Of a stretch of DNA of 44,282 bases, positions 35,707 through 44,282 are shown one piece after another (the first letter of the stretch is position 1; each line of letters opens with the position of its first letter). The notes under the pieces are model-generated. The model saw nothing but the letters and a program-made list of their open reading frames with translations, was not told the origin of the DNA and made no database searches. The stretch covers positions 1-44,282 of the forward strand of contig JANXUR010000027.1 of the NCBI GenBank assembly GCA_025356095.1. Direction: 5' to 3'. The stretch comes from Acidobacteriaceae bacterium. Lineage in GTDB: Bacteria; Acidobacteriota; Terriglobia; Terriglobales; Acidobacteriaceae. Both the position numbers and the translations under genes were made by a program.

Positions 35707-38700
35707 TTATTGCAATAACTCCAGTGCCTGCTTTGCAACCGCATGGTTGGGTTGCAGTCGCAATAAGTCATTCAGTGTGTTGACAGCTTTATCTTTCGTG
35801 CCAAGTAGAACATATATGCGGGCAAGGTTCAGATAGGCCTGGTCAAAAGCGGGGACTTGCCGGATGCACTCCGCGAGCATCGCTTCGGCTTCGGCGTAGC
35901 GCTTAAGGCGGACAAACAGGACACCAAGATTGTTCATCGCGTCGGCGTAGTCCGGCCGGAGTACGATGGCCCTTTGCAAGTAGGCGATGGCGCGCTCTGG
36001 CTGCTCTTGCTGCGCGTATAGCATTCCTAGGCTGTAGTTCGGTTCAGCTTCGTTGGATTGATGCTCAAGCGCGCTGCGGAGGAGGGGTTCTGCTTCCTGA
36101 AAATCGCGCTGGCGGCGGTACAGGTTACCTAGGTTCAGCAGTGCGGTTCCATAGTCCGGCTTCAGGCGCAAACACTCCCTGAAGTTCGTGATCGCTTGGT
36201 TGGGATGGCCTTCTTGTGCGGATATCATGCCTAGGTTATTCCAAGCCTCGGCATAGGTTGGTCGCAGTTTGACCGTCTGCTCAAGATATTGTCGGGCTTC
36301 TGGCAGTTGGTTGAGCCGAAGATAGAGGGTGCCCAGATTGTAGTGGGCGGCTGGGTCAGTCGGCTTTGCAACCAGAACCTGCTTGAATGAGCGTGTTGCC
36401 TGTTCTAGATAGCCGTGCTGAAAAAAGGCAACGCCATAGGTGAATTCATTGCGCTGGAACGCACCTTGATATAAGGTACCCTCGAAGGGAAGAGCTTTGC
36501 GCAACCGTTCGGCGGAAGAGCCGGGGGGCGACGTGACATCTGCTACGAGTGTGTCTGGAGTAACAAGTCCCTGATAGACCTTCACGATCATGCCGCCGCT
36601 ATCTACGAGAAATGAGGTGGGCAGAGGCAGATCGCGGCGACGGTCGAAAAGGTAGTGATAGATCAGATTGTAGATACCAGCCACGTCACCCGTGGCGTGC
36701 AGAATGGGTATAGTTATACCTTGCTGAGTGGCGAATGCTCGAACCCCATCAAAGTTTTGTTGGGCCTCTACATGCAGGGTCAAAAGTTTTACGCCGCTTG
36801 CTTCGAGCCTGCGGGCGTGCTGCTCAAGCTGTCTGAGTTGCTCAACTGATTCAGCCGCACTTGTATCCCAAAACGTTAGCAGGGTTGCGCTGCGCTCCGC
36901 TGTTGGTAGCGTTTGCAAGCTACCGGCAAGATCCGGCAATGAAAAGGTAGGAGCGCTCAGTGGTTCGAGTAGCCACGTGTCAACGGAAGCCGGCAATAGA
37001 TCGGTGTTCGGCTCACTTGGGAAGCTAGTTACTTCCGGCGGGTTGAACGGGGTTGCACGAAAGCTCGGCGTACCCTCTTGAAGTTCGATGCGCTGATTCA
37101 CCGGAAGTTGTTCAAACACCTGGGTAAGTCCGCTGGGCCAGCGGACGCTGGCCCGCACGGGTGCGGTATTGTTGCCGACGCCGAAGAAGAGTTCCTTGGA
37201 GTGCTGAGACAAGAATCCGGAGCCGGCTTGCAGATACTTGGTTTGCGAAAGGTTGCCAGTGTCTATGGTTACTGCCGCACCAATGGCGTCGCGATTGGAC
37301 TTTGTTCCACGCAGCCGGAAGGCAATGGAGTGGCCGATCTGCTGCATCGAATTGCGCAGAACTCTTACTTGGGGAGCGTTCCGGTTCTTCAGGATCACTT
37401 CGAGTCGGCCGTCATGGTCGAGATCGGCAAGGGCGAAGGAGCGGCTGTCATCCACAAAGTCCATGCCAAAGATGCCGGCGACTTCCGAGAAGGTGCCGTC
37501 GCGGTTATTGGCGAAAAGGACGTTTCTTTCTGGCCCGGCCCAAGCAGAATCCGAGCGAATCAGCTCGTTGATGGCGTTCCAGCCCTGTTCGTAGCCGGGC
37601 GAGGAGAGAGCATTCTGCGGTGACTTTCCCACCACCTGTCGCCAAAAGAAGCTGGACAGCTCGGGCCTATCCTGGCCTGAAATATAGCCATTGGCGGTGT
37701 AAAGGTCGGGCCAGCCGTCATGGTCGAAATCCCATGAGTCGGAAGACCAAGCCCAGCGCCCAATCTCAACTCTGGCTTGGTCGGTGACGTTTTCGAACTT
37801 GCCGTTGCCCAGATTCCGATAGAGGGTATTCCCGCGCGCATGGCGGCGATAATTGGCGAGGATGTCGGAGGGCTCGCCTTGATGAAAGTTTTGCTGCGCT
37901 GACACGCGCACGCCTGCAGCAGACCACATATTTGAGACGTAGATGTCTTGGTGACCGTCGTTGTTGAAGTCAAGCCAAGTGGCGCTCATGCCTGCACCCA
38001 CGTCCTCCACATGCGCTTCTTTTGATATTGGAGTGAAGGTGCCGTCGCTATTGTTGCGGTACAGATTGCTGCGCCCGAAGTCGTTGGCCACGTAAAGATC
38101 GGGCCAGCCGTCGGCATTCTGGTCGCCCCAGGCGCAACTAAAGCTGTAGCGGTCATTATCCACATTCAAACCCGATGCCTCGGTACGGTCGGTAAAGGTG
38201 CCGTTGCCCTCATTATGCAGCAAAATATTGGGCGGCCCGTTGCGGGCATCAAAATAAGGAACTGGATAGTGGTATTGATCCAAGCCCACATAATAGCTGT
38301 AGAGGCAGAAGTAGATGTCGAGAAAACCGTCGTGGTCGTAGTCGGCCACCGCTGCATGGGTAAATGCCCCTTGCGGCGGCTTGGCGAAGCGAAAGGCATC
38401 GGGCTTCAAGGTGAACTTGCCGTTACCCTGATTCCGAAAGAGCAAGGGACCACTGGCGCAGACGACCAGCAGGTCTTGCAGGCCTTTGTTCTCAAAGTCT
38501 GCAAAGAGCGCGCAGGCCGTGGCATCGAGCACGCCAACACCCGCCGCTTGGGTAACGTCCTCAAAGGTGCCGTCGCCGCGATTTCGATAGAGCCGGTTGG
38601 GCAGGCCCGAGGGTTGGCAAATATAGATGCTGTCGTTGCCGTCGTTCGCGATATCGCCCACGGCGACGCCGTTGTTGCCATACACATCAATGCCGCAAGC

Positions 38701-39567
38701 ACCGTCGAGCACGGTGCGCCAGTGATCCACGCCATACCGCAGTTGCTTCTGGTAGGAGTCAGTTTGGCCTAGTGTTTTCGAGGTTACATCCACAAACCCC
38801 GGTCCGCGGCTAAGGCTTACCGTCTCTTCCGTGGCTTGGAGTTGCCGCAACTGCCAACCGCCAGCACCGGCTGTTGCGTCGTTGGACCACTGCGTCTTCC
38901 AGAGGCCGATGCGCCCTTCGCGTCCGGCATCGGCGCTGGTGCTACCCGCGGGCCCGGTGGGGCCGACCAGTTCATAGCGAATGTCGGCGGTGACCACTAG
39001 GGGTGCAGCGGATATCTCGGAAAGCGCCACAATCTGAAACTCGGCGGTTTCAACCTGCCGTAGCGGGGCCAAGTACGCTTGAAGCGCTGAAAGCAGGTGT
39101 TCTTGGCTCGACGGCAAGACCTCCGGCGCAAAGTGCCGTCGGCGGACTTCAATTCCACCTCCGGAACGCAGACTTTCCTCTTGGCTGGCGACCAGAGCGG
39201 TGCAGTGGAACGCGGAGTGCAGCGAATCCCCAACCGCAGCTAGTGCTGACGGCGACTGGCGGAGCGCCGCAGTCCACCGGCCGAGCACGGTGTCGATCTC
39301 GGCGGCATATTTCTCGCTTTGGTATTCGTCCGTGCCGGGCATTGCCAGTTGCAGGACCCGCTCCAGAGGAGAGTGGTCGGGATAGTGCGGAACAAAGTGC
39401 CTTTCTGCTAGAGAAAATGCGAAATGCTGCCCTGTTTCAGGCCCTGCGGAACTCTCGAGCAATGGCGAGGCAAGCAGCGGCGAAGCAAAGAAGGCAAGCG
39501 GAGTCCAAGCCATGCCCTGCAGGAAGCTGCGCCGGGAAAAGGCCGATTTTGCGGGTTTGCGAGGCAT
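35707..39567 (-). CDS. Giant fusion: FG-GAP/ASPIC-UnbV + thioredoxin-like + TPR
   Basis: This protein has about 1286 residues, starting MPRKPAKSAFSRRSFLQGM at 39567, a clear Tat signal; an ATG at 39594 is also in frame. After about 250 residues of unrecognised sequence come FG-GAP repeats, some degenerate (FADFENKGLQDLL), others intact (ADYDHDGFLDIY, WDFDHDGWPDLY). An ASPIC/UnbV domain follows (IGAAVTIDTGNLSQTKYLQA, KELFFGVGNNTAPVRASVRW). Near residues 870-1010 is a TlpA/AhpC-like thioredoxin fold (FSLPDLAGSLQTLP, LLTFWDTSAAESVEQ, PTSFLVDSGGMIVKVYQG). The usual WCxxC is replaced by WDTSAAES, so it cannot do thiol exchange. The last 280 residues are TPR units. It is the first gene of the operon. 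Confidence 0.85.
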   Translation of the reverse strand: MPRKPAKSAFSRRSFLQGMAWTPLAFFASPLLASPLLESSAGPETGQHFAFSLAERHFVPHYPDHSPLERVLQLAMPGTDEYQSEKYAAEIDTVLGRWTAALRQSPSALAAVGDSLHSAFHCTALVASQEESLRSGGGIEVRRRHFAPEVLPSSQEHLLSALQAYLAPLRQVETAEFQIVALSEISAAPLVVTADIRYELVGPTGPAGSTSADAGREGRIGLWKTQWSNDATAGAGGWQLRQLQATEETVSLSRGPGFVDVTSKTLGQTDSYQKQLRYGVDHWRTVLDGACGIDVYGNNGVAVGDIANDGNDSIYICQPSGLPNRLYRNRGDGTFEDVTQAAGVGVLDATACALFADFENKGLQDLLVVCASGPLLFRNQGNGKFTLKPDAFRFAKPPQGAFTHAAVADYDHDGFLDIYFCLYSYYVGLDQYHYPVPYFDARNGPPNILLHNEGNGTFTDRTEASGLNVDNDRYSFSCAWGDQNADGWPDLYVANDFGRSNLYRNNSDGTFTPISKEAHVEDVGAGMSATWLDFNNDGHQDIYVSNMWSAAGVRVSAQQNFHQGEPSDILANYRRHARGNTLYRNLGNGKFENVTDQARVEIGRWAWSSDSWDFDHDGWPDLYTANGYISGQDRPELSSFFWRQVVGKSPQNALSSPGYEQGWNAINELIRSDSAWAGPERNVLFANNRDGTFSEVAGIFGMDFVDDSRSFALADLDHDGRLEVILKNRNAPQVRVLRNSMQQIGHSIAFRLRGTKSNRDAIGAAVTIDTGNLSQTKYLQAGSGFLSQHSKELFFGVGNNTAPVRASVRWPSGLTQVFEQLPVNQRIELQEGTPSFRATPFNPPEVTSFPSEPNTDLLPASVDTWLLEPLSAPTFSLPDLAGSLQTLPTAERSATLLTFWDTSAAESVEQLRQLEQHARRLEASGVKLLTLHVEAQQNFDGVRAFATQQGITIPILHATGDVAGIYNLIYHYLFDRRRDLPLPTSFLVDSGGMIVKVYQGLVTPDTLVADVTSPPGSSAERLRKALPFEGTLYQGAFQRNEFTYGVAFFQHGYLEQATRSFKQVLVAKPTDPAAHYNLGTLYLRLNQLPEARQYLEQTVKLRPTYAEAWNNLGMISAQEGHPNQAITNFRECLRLKPDYGTALLNLGNLYRRQRDFQEAEPLLRSALEHQSNEAEPNYSLGMLYAQQEQPERAIAYLQRAIVLRPDYADAMNNLGVLFVRLKRYAEAEAMLAECIRQVPAFDQAYLNLARIYVLLGTKDKAVNTLNDLLRLQPNHAVAKQALELLQ

Positions 39568-39609
39568 GGTCATACAGATTTGTGCAAGGCTCACTCCCGG
39601 CTCACTCCA

Positions 39610-39653
39610 GGCGTTAGCCCGATGCTAGCCCGGCGTTATCCCGATGCTATCAC
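39610..39653. repeat. Two imperfect 22-bp tandem repeats
   Basis: GGCGTTAGCCCGATGCTAGC and two more bases (39610-39631) are followed directly by a copy with G-to-T changes (39632-39653). They lie about 45 bp upstream of the start of the minus-strand fusion gene, so they could be in its promoter region or leader. Confidence 0.55.
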
Positions 39654-39831
39654 CGGGGCGAATCTCGCTGAGGGGAGGAAACACTACCTACCAATCTTGC
39701 AGGTTGAAGCGGCAAAGGTGCAAGGGGATGAGCCGCAGGAGGCGGGCGGAGGCGTTCGGTTCCGCTTTTGGACTGGGGACTGGGTGAGGGTGCGCCATAA
39801 TTGGTATTCCACAGGTTCAAAAAATTTGTTG

Positions 39832-39861
39832 TTGACAAGGCTAGTGCTTTCAGATTATTCT
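39832..39861 (+). promoter_or_regulatory. Probable sigma-70 promoter of the TonB-dependent receptor gene
   Basis: A perfect -35 box TTGACA (39832-39837) is followed after 18 bp by TATTCT (39856-39861, 4 of 6 match to TATAAT). This predicts a start near 39868 and a leader of about 125 nt before the ATG at 39995. Confidence 0.45.
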
Positions 39862-39900
39862 CGGCATCGCTTCAGCAAACCAGTATTTTGTCACGCAGAA

Positions 39901-39912
39901 GTAAGCGCTTAC
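39901..39912. promoter_or_regulatory. LacI-family-type operator palindrome
   Basis: GTAAGCGCTTAC is a perfect 12-bp palindrome. It matches the core of operators bound by LacI-family regulators, including catabolite-type sites. It lies about 33 bp downstream of the predicted transcription start of the receptor gene, where a bound repressor would block elongation. The regulator is not encoded in the window. Confidence 0.5.
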
Positions 39913-39994
39913 GGCGCGGGCTGTAACGGTAACTGTGAGCAAACGCGGTGCGGGGAGCGATCCTATAAGGATCCGAAAAGAGGGGATTGAGAGC

Positions 39995-42900
39995 ATGAGA
40001 ATACTTCAATATCGCCGTAAACCATGGCTAGGGGCCGTTTGCATCATGCTCCTCTGTCTGGCATTTGTGCCGTTGGCGAGTCATCAAGCCTTCGGTCAGG
40101 TGGACCAGGGTGCCATTTCCGGTTTCGTCCAAGACGCCACCGGCGCGGTCATCGCGAACGCTTCGGTCACGTTAACCAGCACTGACACCGGATTGACGCT
40201 GCAATCGCGCACTGACGCCAGCGGCGGGTACAATTTCTCGCCCGTGAGGATCGGAAACTATAAAGTTTCCGCTACCGCGACTGGTTTCTCTACCACCACG
40301 CAGTCCAACATCGTGGTCAACGTGCAACAGCACGTTGAAGTGACCCTCAAACTTAAGCCCGGTAGCGAGAGCCAGACCGTTGAGGTCACCGCGGCCGAAC
40401 CGCAACTCCAGACCGAAGATGCCTCAGTGGGCCAAGTCATCAACCAGAAGTCCGTGGTTGACCTTCCGCTGAACGGTCGCAACTTTACCTTCTTGGCGCA
40501 ATTGGCGGCGGGGGTTAACACTCCGCAGGCCGATACGCGTGGCAACGCTGCCACGGGTGCTTTTTCTGCCAACGGCTTGCGCCCAGCGCAAAACAACTAC
40601 CTCCTGGATGGTGTCGACAACAACTCCGACACAGTTGACTTCCTGAACGGAACCAACTACGTGGTGCTGCCTCCGGTGGATGCGGTGCAAGAGTTTAAGG
40701 TGCAGACCTCAGACTTTAGCGCGGAATTTGGCCGGTCCGGTGCCGCCGTACTCAATGCCTCTATTAAGTCCGGCACCAACGCCTTCCACGGCGCCGCTTG
40801 GGAATTCTTCCGCAATGACGCTCTGGACGCGAAGGACTACTTCGAGCAGAATAGCAGGAAGGGCGAACTGCGCCAGAACCAGTATGGCGGCGCAATCGGC
40901 GGTCCAATCATCAAGAACAAGCTGTTCTTCTTTGGAGACTACGAAGGTACGCGCCGGCTGCAGGGTACGATTCTGGCTGCCAATGTGCCTACAACTCTGG
41001 AACGCAGCAGCGGTTTCACCAATCTGGCGGATCTGCTCCAGTCGCCCGATCCGAACGATCCCACGAAAAATGTAAAGACGGATCTCTTGGGCCGAACCGT
41101 CCCGGTCGGAACCGTGTTTGATCCTTCCACGACTCGTGCCGTGACGGCAGGCTCTCCCGACCCGATTTCAGGTCTCTTAGCCTCTTCAAACGGATTCGTC
41201 CGCGACCCATTTGGCACCTGCGGTCCAGGTACAACTAGCTTTACTGCAGATGCGTGCGGGTTGAACCAGTTGCCAGCTAACCGTTTGGACGCCAATGCGA
41301 TCGCGTTGCTGAACCTGTACCCCAACCCAACGAGTTCCGGAATCTCGCAGAATTTTTCCAATTCGCCCAAGCTGTCGGAATCACGCCGTGCGTTTGACGT
41401 GCGGGGTGACTACAACTTCAACGAGCGCAACCAGATATTCTCGCGGTTTAGTTATGTGGACGACCCGCAGAACATCCCCGCCGTCTTTGGCGGCACGGCT
41501 GACGGCGGAGCTTTTCAGCAGGGTATTCAGACTGCACTGTCGAAACAGTTCGTAGTTGCTTACACCCATGTTTTCACGCCGAGCACGATTAACGTCGCCC
41601 GCTTCGGTTTGAATGACCTGCACACCACGCGCAATACGCAGCTCGGTAATACCACCACGAACATTCCGGCCCAATTTGGGATTCTAGGTATTCCGCAGCA
41701 CGCAGAAAATGGCGGTCTGCCGACCTTCGGCGTCAGCGGCCTCACCAGCCTAGGTGGCAGCGCTTTCTTGCCGTCTGATGAAACCAGTAAGACGCAGCAG
41801 TACACCGACGATTTCACCAAGACCTTCGGCAAGCACACCTTCAAGGCGGGCATTGAATATCAACGGGTAAGCTTCTCAACTCTGCAGCCGGGTTGGTCAC
41901 GCGGTGAGTTTGACTTCGGTGACACTTACGTGGACATTCCAGACAAGGGCGGCAGCAACGTTGGCCGGGCAGCATTCCTGTTGTCTCCCACAGCGTCCAC
42001 GGTTGGCGGCAATGACTACGTAGGTGGCCCGAACAGCGTCTTCGCCTCCAACATCGCCACCACTGATGACGGCAAGAACTACTTCGGTGCCTATGCGCAG
42101 GACGACTGGAAGGTGTCCCGGAACCTGACGGTGAATCTCGGCTTACGTTGGGATTACTTCGGCCTGATATACGAGAAGAACGGCAAACAAGCTAACTTCG
42201 TGCCCAGCGGTGGCCCGGGCGGCGGGCCTCAGTATCTGATCCCTGGAAACACAAGCCTAAGCAGCCTTAACCCGGCTTTCCCGGCACTGTTGGCTCAGGA
42301 CGGAATTGCTCTGAAGATCGGCAACTCGTCTGGTCTTGGACTAGGCACGGTGCAGCATAACAACTTCGCCCCACGCTTCGGCTTTGCCTATTCGGCGAAC
42401 TCTAAGCTGGTGGTGCGCGGCGGATTTGGCATCTTCTACAACGCCTTTGAAAATCGCGGATACGGTCCGAACATCGGAGAAAATTATCCCTTCGTGTTCA
42501 ACGTCTCCTACTTCAACAAAAACAGCGCCACGCCGATCAGCTCCGGCAGTCCGTACGCAGGTTGCTCCACGGCCAGCGCGGGTGGCTCGGCCACGTTGGA
42601 ATCAGGCTTGTCCTGCTTCTCGTTCGACCCCGCTACGGTCAGCCCCTCTGGATTGGGGTTGGAAGGCATTCAGTACAAGTACATCACTCCCTACACCATG
42701 AGCGCGAACCTGACTTTGCAGTATCAGCTCACGCCGACTCTCTCCATCCAGACTGGCTGGGTCACGACACAAGCCCGTCACTTGGAAACGTCGCCAGGGA
42801 CGAACAATGTAACGCAGTTGCTGGCCAACAATGACGACGGTGGCTTGTCTAGGCCGTTCCAGGACTTTGGGCGCGGCAGTAGCTATCGCGTAACTAATGG

Positions 42901-43792
42901 CAACAGTAACTATCATGGACTGCAGACCAAAGTGGAGAAATCCTTCTCCAACGGTTTGAGCCTGCTGTTCACCCACACTTGGGCTAAGGCTCTATCAGAT
43001 GCGGGTGACTCGCTCAATGGCGGCAGCTTGAGCGGTTACCGTGCCCCTGACATCCCGGGCTTTGGCGTCCATAGGGACTATACCCTTGCCTCGTTCAACA
43101 TCAAGAACGTAATCCACATCAGCGGTGGTTATGAGTTGCCGTTCGGCAAGGGCAAGCACTTTATGGCCAATGCTACCGGCGTCGCGCAGACTGCCCTTGG
43201 TGGATGGAGTTTGAACTGGGTGGCCACTCTGCAAGGTGGCCAACCGATTACCCTGAGTTGTCCGAATGGCACAGCCACAGGCGCTGGCTGTTACGACCTA
43301 AAGGTAGCTGGACAGGATCCCAAACTGGGTATTCACAGGTTCAGTGTTACGAACTCGGATGGCTCGGTTTCGAATTACACGGGTTTCTTCGGCAACCCAG
43401 CCGCGTTCACCCAGCCGTGCCAACTCGGACGGGATTCGGGTGGCAACTTGATCCCCCTTCTCGGTTCGCCGGCAGGTTGCGTGCCGTTGAGCGGCTTGGC
43501 GGCATTGGGTGGTCAAGGCGGTCAAGTGGATGGACCGGGCTATCATCGGCTCGATCTGTCGCTCTTTAAGGACATTCACCTTACGGAACGGTTCAAGTTG
43601 CAGTTCCGTACGGAAGCCTTCAACATCCTCAATCACCCGAACTTCAACGCCCCCAATTTTGGTGGCAACGGGGTCAACGCCATCGCCGGTTCGGGCAACT
43701 ACACCAACCCGGCCTTTGGCGCGGTTGGTGCAACACGTGACGCTCCCTATGCGGCACGTCAGATCCAATTCGGCTTGAAGCTTTACTTCTAA
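39995..43792 (+). CDS. Oar-like TonB-dependent outer-membrane receptor
   Basis: This 1265-residue protein starts MRILQYRRKPWLGAVCIMLL (ATG 39995, AGGGG 9 nt upstream; the frame extends to 39935 without better signals). The signal peptide ends near HQAFGQ. A carboxypeptidase-regulatory Ig domain comes first (GAISGFVQDATGAVIANASV, to about residue 115). The plug domain follows (VVDLPLNGRNFTFLAQLAAG, NNYLLDGVDNNSD, AEFGRSGAAVLNASIKSGTN), then a large barrel with TonB-receptor strands (FGAYAQDDWKVSRNLTVNLG). It ends in IQFGLKLYF with the terminal Phe of outer-membrane barrels. Such proteins import large or scarce substrates using TonB energy. The substrate is not visible; the LacI-type operator hints at a carbohydrate. 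Confidence 0.92.
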   Translation: MRILQYRRKPWLGAVCIMLLCLAFVPLASHQAFGQVDQGAISGFVQDATGAVIANASVTLTSTDTGLTLQSRTDASGGYNFSPVRIGNYKVSATATGFSTTTQSNIVVNVQQHVEVTLKLKPGSESQTVEVTAAEPQLQTEDASVGQVINQKSVVDLPLNGRNFTFLAQLAAGVNTPQADTRGNAATGAFSANGLRPAQNNYLLDGVDNNSDTVDFLNGTNYVVLPPVDAVQEFKVQTSDFSAEFGRSGAAVLNASIKSGTNAFHGAAWEFFRNDALDAKDYFEQNSRKGELRQNQYGGAIGGPIIKNKLFFFGDYEGTRRLQGTILAANVPTTLERSSGFTNLADLLQSPDPNDPTKNVKTDLLGRTVPVGTVFDPSTTRAVTAGSPDPISGLLASSNGFVRDPFGTCGPGTTSFTADACGLNQLPANRLDANAIALLNLYPNPTSSGISQNFSNSPKLSESRRAFDVRGDYNFNERNQIFSRFSYVDDPQNIPAVFGGTADGGAFQQGIQTALSKQFVVAYTHVFTPSTINVARFGLNDLHTTRNTQLGNTTTNIPAQFGILGIPQHAENGGLPTFGVSGLTSLGGSAFLPSDETSKTQQYTDDFTKTFGKHTFKAGIEYQRVSFSTLQPGWSRGEFDFGDTYVDIPDKGGSNVGRAAFLLSPTASTVGGNDYVGGPNSVFASNIATTDDGKNYFGAYAQDDWKVSRNLTVNLGLRWDYFGLIYEKNGKQANFVPSGGPGGGPQYLIPGNTSLSSLNPAFPALLAQDGIALKIGNSSGLGLGTVQHNNFAPRFGFAYSANSKLVVRGGFGIFYNAFENRGYGPNIGENYPFVFNVSYFNKNSATPISSGSPYAGCSTASAGGSATLESGLSCFSFDPATVSPSGLGLEGIQYKYITPYTMSANLTLQYQLTPTLSIQTGWVTTQARHLETSPGTNNVTQLLANNDDGGLSRPFQDFGRGSSYRVTNGNSNYHGLQTKVEKSFSNGLSLLFTHTWAKALSDAGDSLNGGSLSGYRAPDIPGFGVHRDYTLASFNIKNVIHISGGYELPFGKGKHFMANATGVAQTALGGWSLNWVATLQGGQPITLSCPNGTATGAGCYDLKVAGQDPKLGIHRFSVTNSDGSVSNYTGFFGNPAAFTQPCQLGRDSGGNLIPLLGSPAGCVPLSGLAALGGQGGQVDGPGYHRLDLSLFKDIHLTERFKLQFRTEAFNILNHPNFNAPNFGGNGVNAIAGSGNYTNPAFGAVGATRDAPYAARQIQFGLKLYF

Positions 43793-43813
43793 CTAGGACT
43801 CGCATCCTCACTC

Positions 43814-43847
43814 AGAAGGCGCTTGATTCAAGCGCCTTCTCTTTTTT
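43814..43847 (+). terminator. Intrinsic terminator after the receptor gene
   Basis: AGAAGGCGCTTGA (43814-43826) pairs with TCAAGCGCCTTCT (43828-43840) as a near-perfect GC-rich hairpin, followed by C and six T. It lies 22 bp after the receptor stop codon. Confidence 0.85.
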
Positions 43848-43898
43848 GTAGGCTGCAAGCTCAGGGATGCAGCGGGATGGAGTGGTAAAATTCGCAGC

Positions 43899-44282
43899 GT
43901 GAGCATCCGACGTCGAGCTGGGGGGTGGGTTTTTTGGCTGATGGCAATGAGTGCGTCGCTGATGGCCGCCACGCCGCCAGAAACGCGCCGATTGGAGGCG
44001 CAGTTCAAGCAGGCGGCGCTGCAGTATGACGCGGGGAAGCTTGCGGAGGCAGCCACCATACTCGAAGGGTTGAAGCACGCGCTGCCGCAAAGTTTTGAAG
44101 TGCAGGAACTGTTGGGGCTGGTGTACTCCGGGCAATCGAAAGACGATCTGGCGAATCCGCTGCTGGAAAAGGCGGTGCGGCTGAGGCCAAGTTCGCCCGA
44201 AGCCCACACCAACTTGGCCATCAATCTTGTGCATTTAGGAAAGCTGGAAGAAGCCGAGACCCATTTGAAAAAGGCGGTGGCA
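43899..44282 (+). CDS. TPR protein, 3' end outside the window
   Basis: A GTG at 43899 opens a frame of 128 codons that runs off the right edge. The N-terminus is basic then hydrophobic (VSIRRRAGGWVFWLMAMSAS), an export signal. Tetratricopeptide units follow (LEAQFKQAALQYDAGKLAEA, AHTNLAINLVHLGKLEEAET). It is probably another periplasmic TPR scaffold of the kind seen earlier in the cluster. It lies downstream of the receptor terminator, so it has its own promoter. No clear Shine-Dalgarno sequence decides the start. Confidence 0.7.
   Translation, partial: MSIRRRAGGWVFWLMAMSASLMAATPPETRRLEAQFKQAALQYDAGKLAEAATILEGLKHALPQSFEVQELLGLVYSGQSKDDLANPLLEKAVRLRPSSPEAHTNLAINLVHLGKLEEAETHLKKAVA

Larger units (their letters stand above)
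39568..39994. other. Divergent intergenic region between the fusion operon and the TonB receptor gene
   Basis: This 427-bp region separates two divergent transcripts. It holds a pair of 22-bp imperfect tandem repeats (39610-39653), the receptor promoter and a LacI-type palindrome, listed separately. Between 39660 and 39830 I see no coding frame or RNA gene that I can support. No promoter for the minus-strand operon could be picked with confidence. Confidence 0.5.

Noticed and set aside
43808-44234. Two minus-strand frames near the right edge
   Set aside because: They run through the intrinsic terminator and are antisense to the TPR gene starting at 43899.

Overview
The window looks like a chromosomal piece of an Acidobacteriota (Terriglobia-like) genome. 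Three things suggest this: a large Oar-type TonB-dependent receptor with an N-terminal carboxypeptidase-regulatory domain, a set of FG-GAP/ASPIC-UnbV (CRTAC1-like) and TPR proteins beside it, and a split cytochrome b/subunit IV complex encoded with multiheme cytochromes. This placement is inferred from gene content; no 16S or marker gene is present.

Left part (1-10.3 kb), accessory DNA. A 5'-truncated RHS-repeat fragment (1-383, minus) is followed by a plus-strand copper operon (500-5253): a small Cys/His protein, a Tat-exported multicopper oxidase, a TolC-type outer-membrane factor with a Met-rich N-terminal extension, a membrane-anchored cytochrome c and a small Met-rich secreted protein. 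A methyltransferase-like gene (5336) loses its C-terminus near 5790, where a minus-strand module of unknown function begins (5787-8399); its larger gene is split by a frameshift near 6515. Upstream of the module are an uncertain ORF, a perfect 16-bp inverted repeat, a two-repeat decayed CRISPR remnant with type I-C-like repeats (8885-8986), and an intact tyrosine recombinase that ends directly against the last repeat.

Middle (10.4-17.1 kb), minus strand. This is a complete heavy-metal RND efflux operon of the Cus type: a small Cys-rich protein, then the outer-membrane factor, periplasmic adaptor and CusA-like pump.

Middle right (17.3-27.7 kb), minus strand. A compact respiratory cluster is transcribed in this order: haem-bearing outer-membrane barrel protein, cupredoxin, NAD(P)H-type FAD/Fe-S oxidoreductase, Rieske protein, cytochrome b6-like protein, subunit IV-like protein, octahaem cytochrome c, Ig-like/cytochrome c lipoprotein, and an unknown exported protein. 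Together they could carry electrons from a reduced nucleotide or ferredoxin through a quinone/bc module to periplasmic and perhaps outer-membrane carriers. This route is an inference from gene order.

Right part (27.9-44.3 kb). A plus-strand TPR protein converges on a minus-strand four-gene operon: a giant FG-GAP/ASPIC + thioredoxin-like + TPR fusion, an all-TPR protein and two CRTAC1-like proteins. The operon diverges from the TonB-dependent receptor gene. The receptor has a plausible sigma-70 promoter and a perfect 12-bp palindrome matching the core of LacI-family operators, and it ends at a strong intrinsic terminator. A further TPR gene runs off the right edge.
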